NCBI RefSeq assembly: GCF_007097485.1
Contig: NZ_VKDE01000016.1
Coordinates: 1-64,000 of the forward strand
Origin: Carboxylicivirga sp. M1479
Lineage (GTDB): Bacteria > Bacteroidota > Bacteroidia > Bacteroidales > Marinilabiliaceae
DNA length: 64,000 nt
Reading direction: 5' to 3'
The translations under genes were made by a program, and so were the position numbers. The notes under the pieces were generated by a model. That model was not told the origin of the DNA, searched no databases, and worked only from the letters and a program-made list of their open reading frames with translations. Of the stretch, positions 36,207-45,021 are shown piece after piece; positions within the stretch are counted from its first letter, which is position 1, and each line of letters starts with the position of its first letter.

Positions 36207-36252
36207 CTGGATCGCATCTTGAAGTAAAGACGCACATCAAGATGCGATCCAG
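36207..36252. repeat. REP-like hairpin
   Basis: A perfect sixteen-base-pair stem CTGGATCGCATCTTGA with complement, fourteen-base loop. The size and GGATnnCATCT core recall hairpins at 53901-53947 and 61030-61076. Confidence 0.7.
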
Positions 36253-36440
36253 TGCAATAGGCCAGAGGCTTTGTTATACCAAATGAATAACAAAATGATT
36301 GATAAAGCATTTTGCTTATATCATGGATGCCGAAACAGAATCACAGATTGATCTTTTATCAATCGTTTTGATTCGGTGTTATTTGAAAGCGGCTCTTGTT
36401 ATATTAATGACTTTTACTTTTGTGTTTGAACTCTAAGCGA
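36253..36440. repeat. Gene-free stretch with scattered short hairpins
   Basis: TTTGTTAT/ATAACAAA at 36270-36294 and GATTGAT/ATCAATC at 36346-36364 form clear hairpins; another weaker one is near 36303-36322. No gene or promoter box is evident. Confidence 0.45.
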
Positions 36441-36652
36441 CAGAGAAAATACCATTTGCTTAGTTAAGCGAAGACTATCAGGTGCAAAGAATAAGTATTG
36501 CTGACTGAAGCAAAGCTTGTTGGTTGTAATAAAGGCCGTTTGCTTAGATAAGCAAACGGTGTTCGACGCAAAAAACAGACTTTACTCATCTAAGCAAAGC
36601 GTGTTTTCTGTAAAAAATGGCTATTGCTTACTTAAGTAAGGTCTGTTTTTTT
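36441..36652. repeat. Palindromic tandem array, 42-bp unit, five copies
   Basis: Five palindromes of the type TTTGCTTAnnTAAGCAAA have centres near 36463, 36505, 36547, 36589 and 36633, so 42, 42, 42 and 44 bases apart. The third (36536-36559) is perfect except for its centre; the fifth contains CTTACTTAAGTAAG. Between palindromes, A-rich and TGTT-rich segments recur. The last palindrome is followed by a T run and could end transcripts. Confidence 0.8.
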
Positions 36653-36708
36653 CAAAAAGTGATATGTACAAAAAATACTATAACACAACTCTATTGTAAC
36701 TATTCTAA

Positions 36709-37989
36709 TTAGTTATTTTTTGATTCAAATATGGTTGGTTTGAATGTTAGCATTACCCACGCCCAGTTGTTTGCGGCATCGTTATTTGCAACATTCTTAA
36801 CATCATAAAGACCGTCGCCTGCAAACATGTGCGAGTACCCAAAGTCTAATTGAACTTTTCCCTTGTGTGAGTATCCACAGAATAAGTCAAGCTCGGTACC
36901 CAAGCCTTGATTGCCAGTTGCAACTTCGCCATGGGCACTAAAAAAATGAAGTGCTGCATTAAACTTTACTTTACCCGGCTTCGCATTGGCTTTTACATAA
37001 ATATCATGCAAACCTACATTGTCAATATGGTTTCCAACAAAGAAATAATCCATTAAACCATTGAATTTATGGTTAGTACCAAAAAATGGGTTGAATGAGT
37101 TGTTGTCATTTAGTTCTGACTGATCAGTACCGGATAATAATTCATAGCCACCACCAACATTGAATTTATCACCAAGAGGAGCCATAGCATCAACAGAAAT
37201 ATTCATCGCCGAAACATCTTTTCCAGCCACGTCTTCACCAAATTGGTAATAGAAATTACCTGCCAAATTAATGCCTGCTAATTTTGTTTTGATGTGTGTA
37301 CCTGCTGTGCGCGTACAACGAACGCCCTGTTCTGTCATCTCAACATTCTCCCAATAAGGACGACCAACACTCATAAACAAGAAACTTGCTGAGTAGGAAT
37401 CGCCTTTACGATTTAACCACAGGTACTGCATGCGTTTGTAATAATCATCGCCTACATAAATATTGCTATTTGTGTATGAGTTGTTATATGCCAAACCCAA
37501 ATGTACATTAAAGTTACCTGTGTACTTAAAAACGGCTACATCGTGAGAGCGTGCTTGCTGAGCCCAGCCAACACTACCAAGCATTCTGTGATCATCATAA
37601 ACTAACTGTTGCCGCCCTGCTTTTAATGAGAACTTTTGACTCATAAACCATTCAGCCCATGCTTGATGAAGGTAAGTGAAATTGCTGCCGTTCGATTTCT
37701 CAAGATCATATTTATTTAAAGTACCAGTTACTAGTTGTGGTTCGGCTCCCCAATTACGTACATCTTGCATTACAACACCAATGGCAAAAGCTTCGTTTTT
37801 GAAATCGAAATTTAAACGCGTACGCTGACTTGTGATTAATGAGCCGTCTGTAGCATCTGTAGCAGGTGTTTTAACACCGTGACTGTACTCTGTACGGGGA
37901 CGTACTTCTGCAGATATTTTTACCTGAGCATACAAGGAACTGCTTGCCAGTAGTAGTACTGCAAGGAGTAATATGTTTTTAATCTTCAT
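36709..37989 (-). CDS. Alginate-export-like outer-membrane porin
   Basis: 426 residues: signal peptide (MKIKNILLLAVLLLASSSLYA) then amphipathic strands with SAEVRPRTEY, WAEWFMSQKFSLKAGRQQL and DFGYSHMFAGDGLYDV, as in AlgE-type barrels of Bacteroidota. Downstream of nrfA, separated by a terminator, it could admit nitrite or another anion to the periplasm; that role is inference from position only. Confidence 0.78.
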   Translation of the reverse strand: MKIKNILLLAVLLLASSSLYAQVKISAEVRPRTEYSHGVKTPATDATDGSLITSQRTRLNFDFKNEAFAIGVVMQDVRNWGAEPQLVTGTLNKYDLEKSNGSNFTYLHQAWAEWFMSQKFSLKAGRQQLVYDDHRMLGSVGWAQQARSHDVAVFKYTGNFNVHLGLAYNNSYTNSNIYVGDDYYKRMQYLWLNRKGDSYSASFLFMSVGRPYWENVEMTEQGVRCTRTAGTHIKTKLAGINLAGNFYYQFGEDVAGKDVSAMNISVDAMAPLGDKFNVGGGYELLSGTDQSELNDNNSFNPFFGTNHKFNGLMDYFFVGNHIDNVGLHDIYVKANAKPGKVKFNAALHFFSAHGEVATGNQGLGTELDLFCGYSHKGKVQLDFGYSHMFAGDGLYDVKNVANNDAANNWAWVMLTFKPTIFESKNN

Positions 37990-38004
37990 AATTTTTGATT
38001 TAGA

Positions 38005-38056
38005 ATAAAAAAGCCCTAGCCAGTAATTATTAGGAGTATTGCACTGGCTAGAGCTT
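38005..38056 (-). terminator. Terminator of the nrfHA transcript
   Basis: A stem AAGCCCTAGCCAGT against ACTGGCTAGAGCTT (one two-base mismatch), with a T run beyond it when read on the minus strand. It lies between nrfA and the porin gene. Confidence 0.75.
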
Positions 38057-38068
38057 TATATACTGATA

Positions 38069-39583
38069 TTATTTCATTGAAGTAGTATAACCAGCTTCAC
38101 GCTGCTTAGCTTCTTCTTTCCATTTTGGAAGAAGTGTTTTTAAGAATTCATCTTTTTCAGCTTGAAGTTTTTCAACTGGTAATCCAATGTATTCCTGAGC
38201 TTTTGCTTTTGTAGAAATATCCGGATAAGGAACTTCTTCGTTATGACCCAGATCGGCCAATAAACGACTTAATTTTAAACGTCCTTCCTGAGCAACAGTA
38301 ATACCTGTTGAAATAACTCGACCAGTTTCAACAGGCGAGTGGAATGATCCACCATGACTAGCTGCTGCATAATCCCAGCGCCACTGTGCATGACGAATAT
38401 CCATTAAAATATCCTCCATTTGTTTTTCTGTAGCACCAAGATCCCAAGCTAATTTGGCTTCAACGTGTGCACGAACAACTAACTCTTCAAGCTTATCACG
38501 GTTTTCAATAATTCTGTCCTGACGCTCATATACGTCTTCAATCAAACTAGCCGTTTCTTCGCGGTGACAAACCTGACATGAATTAGCTACGTTGTTAAGT
38601 GGACTTTGAATGTGGTGATCGGTGAATTTTGTTCCGCCTTCGCTCTTATAAGGCATGTGACAATCGGCACAAGAAACACCGCGTTTAGCATGTACACCTG
38701 TAAGGTATACTTCGTAACCTGGGTGTTGCGCCTTAAGCATTGGCGCACGACTTAACTTATGTGTCCAGTCTGCAAAACCAATTTCATCGTAGTATTCTTC
38801 CATATCTTCAACTGACATACCTTTATCCCAAGGGAATGTTAGATATGGAGAACCAGGATTAGATTTTTTATCGAAATAATACTCAACATGGCACTGAGCA
38901 CATACTAATGAACGCATTTCCTGATGAGAAGCATCGTTAATGTCTTTACCCATTCTTTCGAAAGCTTCAACCAAAGCAGGGCGTGTAATTTTCAGGTTCA
39001 TTGTTTCTGAATCGTGACAGTCAGCACAACCAATGTTGTTCATAACTTCATGTCCCTTTTCGTCCCATTTACCTTTGTAAAACTCTGCTGGTCCCATTTC
39101 TTTCATTAAGCGAGGTACATCAGGACTTTTACAAGTCCAACATGTATTTGGCATCGGACTGTGTTCTTCTTCCGTTGGTGCACCAGTACGTAATGTTTTT
39201 TGAATATCTTCAATTGCATACATATGACCACGTCCTTGGTTGTAATCCTTTGCAAAGCCATAACCAGCCCAAAGTACAACCAATCGAGGGTCTACCTCCA
39301 ACATATCAATCATGGCACTACCATTGTATTTACTAGCAAACGCAGTATCTTTGGTGTTCATGTATGACTGGTATTGTTTCGGAAAGTTCTGTCCCCAAAC
39401 TTCGTTGCGAGGCTCCGTTGGAGCGTGTTTCACTTTTGGCGTATAGGCAAATACTGCTTCAGCTCTTCTCTCCATAACTGAAGATGCTAATAGTCCCAGT
39501 AAAAAAACAGCAACTATTGTTACCAAGAAAATTCCCCAGCCTAATAAGGGTTTGTCTTTTATTTGTTCACGAATAGGTTTCAT
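38069..39583 (-). CDS. nrfA: Ammonia-forming cytochrome c nitrite reductase, catalytic subunit
   Basis: Six-electron reduction of nitrite (and NO, hydroxylamine) to ammonia in the periplasm. 504 residues, N-terminal membrane segment or signal anchor (about 15-35), and five haem motifs: CWTCK (148-152), the Lys-ligated active-site haem, then CADCH (186), CAQCH (228), CADCH (305) and CQVCH (336). The partner NrfH is 18 bases upstream. All expected haems are present. Confidence 0.97.
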   Translation of the reverse strand: MKPIREQIKDKPLLGWGIFLVTIVAVFLLGLLASSVMERRAEAVFAYTPKVKHAPTEPRNEVWGQNFPKQYQSYMNTKDTAFASKYNGSAMIDMLEVDPRLVVLWAGYGFAKDYNQGRGHMYAIEDIQKTLRTGAPTEEEHSPMPNTCWTCKSPDVPRLMKEMGPAEFYKGKWDEKGHEVMNNIGCADCHDSETMNLKITRPALVEAFERMGKDINDASHQEMRSLVCAQCHVEYYFDKKSNPGSPYLTFPWDKGMSVEDMEEYYDEIGFADWTHKLSRAPMLKAQHPGYEVYLTGVHAKRGVSCADCHMPYKSEGGTKFTDHHIQSPLNNVANSCQVCHREETASLIEDVYERQDRIIENRDKLEELVVRAHVEAKLAWDLGATEKQMEDILMDIRHAQWRWDYAAASHGGSFHSPVETGRVISTGITVAQEGRLKLSRLLADLGHNEEVPYPDISTKAKAQEYIGLPVEKLQAEKDEFLKTLLPKWKEEAKQREAGYTTSMK

Positions 39584-39601
39584 ATTATTCTTTGATTTAG
39601 G

Positions 39602-40186
39602 TTATTTACTATTTAAATCTTTAATCCAGTCGGGCAGAGGACTCTCTGGTACTGGTATGCGCGCGTCAGGCACACTTGATAAACTGTTAACACGACCATG
39701 AGGTGTTTCTCGATGACATTCCCAACAAAAACGATCATCAATATTTTGATGTACATCAGGAACTTGCGCTAACACTTTATCATTGGTAATTAATTGCGTG
39801 TGACAACGTACACAGTTTTGCTGAACAACATGTTGTCCCTCTTCTTTAATAAATATTACTTGTGGCTCGGCTCTTAATGTAAACATGGTTGCATGGCGCA
39901 TACCATCCTTAGCCTTAAAGTAGTAGGTGTTAAAAACATTGTCGTGCGGTACATGACAATCATTACACGTAGCTGCTTCCCTATGGGCACTGTGGTTCCA
40001 AGTGGCATACTGCGGTCCCATAATGTGACAGTTAACGCATGTTTTTGGGTCATCGGACAAATAGGAATGTGCCCTTGAAACGTAAAATACGTAAAAGCCT
40101 AAACCCACAAACACACCAGCAGCCAATAAAACTGGAACTTTCCAATGCTCAGGAGGCTTGAGGAAATCAATTAGTTTTTTACTCAT
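39602..40186 (-). CDS. nrfH: Cytochrome c nitrite reductase small subunit (quinol oxidase)
   Basis: 194 residues: one N-terminal membrane segment (about 17-37) and four haem motifs, CVNCH (50-54), CNDCH (74), CVRCH (125) and CWECH (154). Takes electrons from menaquinol and passes them to NrfA. First gene of the nrfHA pair. Confidence 0.96.
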   Translation of the reverse strand: MSKKLIDFLKPPEHWKVPVLLAAGVFVGLGFYVFYVSRAHSYLSDDPKTCVNCHIMGPQYATWNHSAHREAATCNDCHVPHDNVFNTYYFKAKDGMRHATMFTLRAEPQVIFIKEEGQHVVQQNCVRCHTQLITNDKVLAQVPDVHQNIDDRFCWECHRETPHGRVNSLSSVPDARIPVPESPLPDWIKDLNSK

Positions 40187-40212
40187 ACAAGATTTAATTT
40201 AGATTAGTGATA

Positions 40213-40245
40213 GAAAGATAATTGTTTTCGCTGTTTTTTAACAAA
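40213..40245 (-). promoter_or_regulatory. Possible nrfH promoter
   Basis: On the minus strand TTTG (40245-40242) and TATCTTTC (40220-40213) are 21 bases apart, close to the Bacteroidota TTTG/TAnnTTTG pattern. The nrfH ATG is at 40186. No copy of the palindrome found at 43165 lies here. Confidence 0.4.
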
Positions 40246-40313
40246 TATTCAGGCATTTAAATACTTATTAATACTTATTCTAAATAGCTAACAGATAAGG
40301 TCTTGTGATGCAT

Positions 40314-40349
40314 AAAAGCCTGCACCTCATAAGAGAGATGCAGGATTTT
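40314..40349 (-). terminator. Terminator after hcp
   Basis: Near-perfect fifteen-base-pair hairpin AAAAGCCTGCACCTC with GAGATGCAGGATTTT, ending in TTTT on either strand, between hcp and nrfH. Confidence 0.75.
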
Positions 40350-40378
40350 AATATTATATTTTATAAGCTTAACAAGTT

Positions 40379-42010
40379 CTAATTAATCCACTTTGCGATA
40401 TCTTCTTTTGGTGTGCTAATGCTACCAATACCAAAGGTATTGACTAAAATATTAGCCACATTTGGAGATAAAAATGCAGGTAATGTAGGTCCTAAGTTGA
40501 TGTTTTTAACACCTAAGTGAAGTAATGCTAATAACACAATAACAGCCTTTTGCTCATACCATGCGATGTTATATACAATTGGTAAGTCATTAATATCATC
40601 TAGCTCAAATACTTCTTTTAGTTTAAGAGCAGTAACGGCTAAGCTGTATGAGTCATTACATTGTCCTGCATCCAATACGCGAGGAATACCACCAATATCG
40701 CCCAATGGCAATTTGTTGTAACGGTATTTTGCACATCCTGCAGTTAGGATTACTGTATCCTTTGGAAGTTCATTGGCAAAGTCTGTATAGTAGTTACGGT
40801 CATTCATACGACCATCACAACCTGCCATCACAACAAATTTCTTAATGGCACCACCTTTAACAGCCTCAACTACTTTGTCTGCTAACTGCAATACCTGATT
40901 GTGTGCAAAACCACCCACAATTTCGCCAGTTTCTATTTCAGTTGGTGCAGCGCATTTTTTTGCATGCTCAATAATAGCTGAGAAATCTTTTGGCTGACCG
41001 TTAACGCGATCTGGGAAGTGTGTGCATCCATCAAATCCTGATGCTCCTGTAGTGTATACACGTTCTTTGTAAGATGCTTTTGGAGGAACAATACAGTTAG
41101 TTGTAAATAATATAGGGCCGTTGAAAGATTCAAATTCAGTTGTTTGTTTCCACCAGGCACTACCGTAGTTTCCTACAAAGTTTTCGTATTTCTTAAATTT
41201 AGGATAATAATGAGCTGGTAACATTTCACTGTGAGTATATACATCAACACCAGTTCCTTGTGTTTGGTCCAACAGTTCTTCTAAATCCTTTAAGTCGTGT
41301 CCACTAATTAAGATGGCAGGGTTGTTTTTTACACCGATGTTAACTGATGTAATTTCAGGATTACCAAATGATTCTGTATTGGCTTTATCCAATAGTGCCA
41401 TTACATCAACCCCAAATTTACCACACTCTAAAACTAAACCGACTAGTTCATCGGCAGAAATTGTTTCTGAAATTGTAGCAACTAAAGCTTTTTTAGCAAA
41501 GCTATAGATTTCTTCATTTTCATATCCAAGGTTCCAGGCGTGCTCACCATAAGCAGCCATACCTTTTAATCCATATGTTAATAGCTCTTTTAACGAACGA
41601 ATATCTTCGTTTTCAATAGATAAAATACCTATCAATAAAGCCTTTGATTCCATTGCATTTTCATCAGCTGCTCTGTATGTGGCGCAGTCGTGAAGATCAG
41701 CACTTGTTCCCAGCTGAGACTTAATTTCATCTTGGATAGCATAACCTTCTTTGATTTTTGCGGCAATTTTATTGCGATCGAAGTTGGCATTAGTAATGGT
41801 AATAAACATCGAATCGATGATGTATTTATTAGCTTGAGCTTGCTCAATTCCTTTTTCGTCAGCTAACTGGCTTAACACCGCTACTCCTTTTGCTGTGTAT
41901 AATAAAAGATCTTGCAAATTAGCCACATCTGAAGTTTTTCCACAAACTCCTTTAATTTCACAACCTGTTCCTTTGGCTGCTTCCTGACATTGGTAACAAA
42001 ACATACTCAT
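40379..42010 (-). CDS. hcp: Hybrid-cluster protein (hydroxylamine/NO reductase)
   Basis: 543 residues. The N-terminal Cys motif [14 protein letters not shown] then GVC (Cys5, 8, 17, 23) binds the cubane cluster; later [23 protein letters not shown] and [20 protein letters not shown] carry ligands of the hybrid 4Fe-2O-2S cluster. Detoxifies NO and hydroxylamine in the cytosol. Its likely electron donor is the ferredoxin encoded just upstream. Confidence 0.96.
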   Translation of the reverse strand: MSMFCYQCQEAAKGTGCEIKGVCGKTSDVANLQDLLLYTAKGVAVLSQLADEKGIEQAQANKYIIDSMFITITNANFDRNKIAAKIKEGYAIQDEIKSQLGTSADLHDCATYRAADENAMESKALLIGILSIENEDIRSLKELLTYGLKGMAAYGEHAWNLGYENEEIYSFAKKALVATISETISADELVGLVLECGKFGVDVMALLDKANTESFGNPEITSVNIGVKNNPAILISGHDLKDLEELLDQTQGTGVDVYTHSEMLPAHYYPKFKKYENFVGNYGSAWWKQTTEFESFNGPILFTTNCIVPPKASYKERVYTTGASGFDGCTHFPDRVNGQPKDFSAIIEHAKKCAAPTEIETGEIVGGFAHNQVLQLADKVVEAVKGGAIKKFVVMAGCDGRMNDRNYYTDFANELPKDTVILTAGCAKYRYNKLPLGDIGGIPRVLDAGQCNDSYSLAVTALKLKEVFELDDINDLPIVYNIAWYEQKAVIVLLALLHLGVKNINLGPTLPAFLSPNVANILVNTFGIGSISTPKEDIAKWIN

Positions 42011-42060
42011 GATTATCGGTCTTTTAGTTATTGATTTAATTTGTGAAGAGTTAATTTAAA

Positions 42061-42126
42061 GAAGTGAGAAATGTCTTATGAGGTAAGTACCCCAGGTAAT
42101 TGGACGGTTGAGACATTCCCCACTTC
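42061..42126 (-). promoter_or_regulatory. Long hairpin in the hcp leader
   Basis: GAAGTG and AATGTCT on one side pair with AGACATT and CACTTC on the other, interrupted by a symmetric three-base bulge and closed by a 34-base loop. It lies between ferredoxin and hcp, about 50 bases ahead of the hcp start. Beside it (42123-42171) CTTCG/CGAAG and ACCTAA/TTAGGT offer competing pairings. Possible leader regulation; not matched to a known riboswitch. Confidence 0.5.
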
Positions 42127-42171
42127 GCTACCTAACCCAATATTTTAATGGTATAAACGAAGCTTTAGGTT

Positions 42172-42201
42172 AAGGCAGAAGAACCTAAGTTTTTCTGCCT
42201 T
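42172..42201. terminator. Hairpin after the ferredoxin gene
   Basis: AAGGCAGAA/TTTCTGCCTT stem right after the ferredoxin stop. The T run on the minus strand is weak, so it may attenuate rather than stop transcription into hcp. Confidence 0.5.
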
Positions 42202-42219
42202 ATTTTCCCTTTACCCAAT

Positions 42220-43104
42220 CTACACCCATTCCTCTTTAAGTATTTCACCTTCAATTGAAATCATTGCCAATTTTAAAGGTATTTTTCTACTGGCTTTTTC
42301 AACGGCCATTTTTGCTTGTTGTAATAAACCACCACAGCAAGGTACTTGCATAATAGCCACTGTCATCGTGTTGATTTTGGCCTGATCAATCATTTGAACC
42401 AATTTGTCAACGTACACCTCTTGATTACTGTCTAATTTAGGACACGCAATGCCAACGCTACGACCTTTTAAAAACTTGCTATGGAAATTACCCATTGCAA
42501 AAGCTACACAGTCGGCAGCCAGCACCATATCTGAATCTCTGAAATAAGGAGCCATTGGGTTTACCAAATGCATCTGCACTGGCCATTGCCTCAGTTCTGA
42601 AGCAGCATCGCCATTGTTATTTGAAACTTCTGGTGTTGATGTTGGGCGTTCAATTGATCGAGCGGCCGAGCCTGGGCATCCACCACCCACATGTCCTTGT
42701 TGCATAACTGATACTTTAGGTTTATGTACTTGACGAATAACATCATCTACTTTAAAGTTAAGTTGGCTTTCATTTTCCTTAAGCCAATTAACTGCTTGTT
42801 TCAAAAATGTAACTTCGTTATGTTCCTTTAAATGTTTTAAGTGAGCCACCACAGTATTGATACCTTTGTCAACCATAATTTCCATCACTTTAATTTCGTC
42901 GTATGGTTCTGCTTCACGTTTCTCTATCTCCATGGCATCTTGTGGGCAATGATTTAAACAGGCGCCTAATCCGTCGCACATAAGATCACTAATTAAACGA
43001 GCTTTACCATCAATAATTTGCAGGGCACCTTCGTGGCAAGAAGGAATACATACTCCACATCCATTACATTTATCTTCGTCTATTTTAACTACGTCTCTTA
43101 TCAT
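42220..43104 (-). CDS. Ferredoxin-like 4Fe-4S protein paired with Hcp
   Basis: 294 residues. First cluster site CNGCGVCIPSC (Cys13, 16, 19, 23); second site is the unusual spacing CDGLGACLNHCP. The C-terminal part contains VMQQGHVGGGCPGSAARS and MQVPCCGGLLQQA, further conserved cysteines. Genes of this kind commonly sit beside hcp and are assumed to reduce it. Transcribed away from the Crp/Fnr gene. Confidence 0.88.
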   Translation of the reverse strand: MIRDVVKIDEDKCNGCGVCIPSCHEGALQIIDGKARLISDLMCDGLGACLNHCPQDAMEIEKREAEPYDEIKVMEIMVDKGINTVVAHLKHLKEHNEVTFLKQAVNWLKENESQLNFKVDDVIRQVHKPKVSVMQQGHVGGGCPGSAARSIERPTSTPEVSNNNGDAASELRQWPVQMHLVNPMAPYFRDSDMVLAADCVAFAMGNFHSKFLKGRSVGIACPKLDSNQEVYVDKLVQMIDQAKINTMTVAIMQVPCCGGLLQQAKMAVEKASRKIPLKLAMISIEGEILKEEWV

Positions 43105-43135
43105 TGCTTTCTTGTTTTAATCTTTTTTACATTGG

Positions 43136-43143
43136 CAAATGTA
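43136..43143 (-). promoter_or_regulatory. -7 box of the ferredoxin promoter
   Basis: TACATTTG on the minus strand fits TAnnTTTG. The palindrome centred at 43172.5 is then near position -41.5 relative to the expected start, the classic place for an activating Crp/Fnr protein. Confidence 0.55.
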
Positions 43144-43164
43144 TATCGACTTTGCAATTGACGC

Positions 43165-43180
43165 TGTAACATATGTTACA
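43165..43180. promoter_or_regulatory. Operator palindrome for a Crp/Fnr regulator
   Basis: TGTAACATATGTTACA is a perfect sixteen-base palindrome between the divergent ferredoxin-hcp and Crp/Fnr genes. Such half sites are typical of Crp/Fnr/HcpR proteins. Confidence 0.7.
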
Positions 43181-43223
43181 AAATCAGAAATAATTTATAA
43201 TTTGGTACAAAATTACTTAATAC

Positions 43224-43889
43224 ATGGAAGTACTAGCAAAATGCCCATTATTTAAAGGTATTGATAATGAGGGTATAAGTCAATTGTTAAATGAGATACC
43301 CTATCAGATAAAAAAATATGAAAAAGGGCACATGATAGCGCAAAGTGGTGAGGAGTGCCGTTCATTGATGATCATGTTAAAAGGAAGTGTAAAGGGGGAG
43401 ATGATGGATTATTCGGGCAAAGCCATTAAAATTGAAGATATTGAACCACCAAAACCTTTAGCCATTGCCTTTTTGTTTGGCGAAAACAATTCTTGCCCTG
43501 TTAATATAGTTGCCAATAATTCTGTTGAGATACTGCATTTACCCAAAAAGTCAGTGATAGAATTAATGCAGATGAGTTCACATGTGCTTAAAAATATCAT
43601 GAACATCATTTCGAGCAAGACACAGTTCTTATCGGATAAAATACGTTTTCTTTCTTTTCAAACAATCAGAGGGAAGATTGCACATTACTTATTACAATTG
43701 ACTGGGCCTGTTAATGGTGAAATGATTTTAACAAAAAGTCAGGAGGAATTAGCTAATATGTTTGGCGTCACTCGGCCATCTTTAGGAAGAGCATTGCGTG
43801 ACTTACACAATGAAAATATTATTGAAGCAAAGGGTAAAAGTGTGAAAATAATTAATCGTGAATTACTCGTTAAGCAATTAAAAAAGTAA
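43224..43889 (+). CDS. hcpR: Crp/Fnr-family regulator, HcpR-like
   Basis: 221 residues: an N-terminal cyclic-nucleotide-type effector barrel (about 10-120) and a C-terminal winged helix with SQEELANMFGVTRPSLGRAL. No Fnr-type N-terminal Cys cluster. Divergent from ferredoxin-hcp with a palindromic site between, as known for HcpR in Bacteroidota and delta-proteobacteria, which senses nitrosative stress. The symbol is by context and domain. Confidence 0.78.
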   Translation: MEVLAKCPLFKGIDNEGISQLLNEIPYQIKKYEKGHMIAQSGEECRSLMIMLKGSVKGEMMDYSGKAIKIEDIEPPKPLAIAFLFGENNSCPVNIVANNSVEILHLPKKSVIELMQMSSHVLKNIMNIISSKTQFLSDKIRFLSFQTIRGKIAHYLLQLTGPVNGEMILTKSQEELANMFGVTRPSLGRALRDLHNENIIEAKGKSVKIINRELLVKQLKK

Positions 43890-43890
43890 T

Positions 43891-44598
43891 ATGAGTCATC
43901 GAACAAAGATGGTGGTATTGAGCTGCGAGCATGGGGGCAATGAGGTGCCAGAAAAGTACCGGAATTTGTTTAAAAATGCTGTTTCAGCTTTAAATTCTCA
44001 TCGTGGATACGATATTGGAGCCAAGGAGTTGTTTGATTTGATGAATTTTGCCTACATAGCACATAGACAGTGTGCTACGACTAGTCGTTTGCTTGTGGAC
44101 ATAAATCGTTCGCTACATCGTCGCACCTTGTTTTCAGAGTTTACAAAGAACTTAGCAAAAGAGGAAAAGAAGCTGATATTGGAGAACTACTATTACGCTT
44201 TTCGCAAGCCTTTTGATTTGAAAATACAAAAGCTTTGGAGTCAGAATAAAACAGTTTTGCATCTTTCTGTTCATTCGTTTACCCCAATGCTCAATAATAA
44301 AATTCGACAGACTGATTTTGGCATTTTATATAACCCTGAGAGAAAAGAGGAGAAGCACTTTGCCAAACTGTGGAAAGACAAAATAAATGAAATACTTCCA
44401 GACTATCGGGTGCGATTCAATTACCCCTTTCGAGGAAAACCCGATGGTCATGTTCGTTATTTTAGGGATAGGGAGCAGGAGAAATACCTGGGCATTGAAT
44501 TTGAGATGAATCAAAAATATGCACACGACCAAGTATTGCTGCAGAAAATAGCAAGATCCTTTAATCGGGCAGTGGAAGTTTGGATGACTGAGTCATAG
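43891..44598 (+). CDS. N-formylglutamate amidohydrolase family protein
   Basis: 235 residues with VVLSCEHGGNEVPEKY and LHLSVHSFTPML, the metal-ligand motifs of the FGase family, and RGYDIGAKEL. It starts one base after the hcpR stop and so is probably co-transcribed. No histidine-degradation genes surround it, so the true substrate is open. Confidence 0.85.
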   Translation: MSHRTKMVVLSCEHGGNEVPEKYRNLFKNAVSALNSHRGYDIGAKELFDLMNFAYIAHRQCATTSRLLVDINRSLHRRTLFSEFTKNLAKEEKKLILENYYYAFRKPFDLKIQKLWSQNKTVLHLSVHSFTPMLNNKIRQTDFGILYNPERKEEKHFAKLWKDKINEILPDYRVRFNYPFRGKPDGHVRYFRDREQEKYLGIEFEMNQKYAHDQVLLQKIARSFNRAVEVWMTES

Positions 44599-44613
44599 TT
44601 ATTGATGCATGAT

Positions 44614-44621
44614 TATCTTTG
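44614..44621 (+). promoter_or_regulatory. Possible -7 box
   Basis: TATCTTTG matches TAnnTTTG, 26 bases ahead of the next gene's first ATG. Confidence 0.4.
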
Positions 44622-44647
44622 CATTTCGGTTTCCATGAAAACTAATA

Positions 44648-45016
44648 ATGATGGCTAAGATTAAATTAAACAAGAAATCTCTCATACGCTGGAAAATATA
44701 CATCGATAGAGCAAGGATGTATATTGGTTATATTCAATTTTTAATGATTGGCTTTGTCTTTCTTCAATCATTTGAAGAGACCAATTGGGGAGCTTTGATT
44801 TTCGATAATTTATTATATTCTATCCCACTATTATTTATGCTTTTTATTGTGCTTCAGTTGGTGCTTGGACGCATTGATACAGTATTGGGTTTAAGGGAAG
44901 AGGAAATGAGGAATGCATCGACATCAAACCCTGTAATGAGAGAGTTGCTAACGAATATTCAGGACTTGAAATTAGAAGTCAAACAACTATCAGAACAAAT
45001 TAAAGAAACTAAATAG
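44648..45016 (+). CDS. Small membrane protein with C-terminal coiled coil
   Basis: 122 residues, two membrane segments (about 27-46 and 55-77) followed by a helical, charged tail (MRELLTNIQDLKLEVKQLSE) likely to form a coiled coil. Not recognised. A second ATG at 44651 is possible. Five bases separate it from the protease gene, so an operon is likely. Confidence 0.6.
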   Translation: MMAKIKLNKKSLIRWKIYIDRARMYIGYIQFLMIGFVFLQSFEETNWGALIFDNLLYSIPLLFMLFIVLQLVLGRIDTVLGLREEEMRNASTSNPVMRELLTNIQDLKLEVKQLSEQIKETK

Positions 45017-45021
45017 TTACA

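Noticed and set aside
42061-42126. Known riboswitch class
   Set aside because: I compared the hairpin with the conserved cores I know (TPP, cobalamin, SAM, molybdenum cofactor) and none is recognisable.
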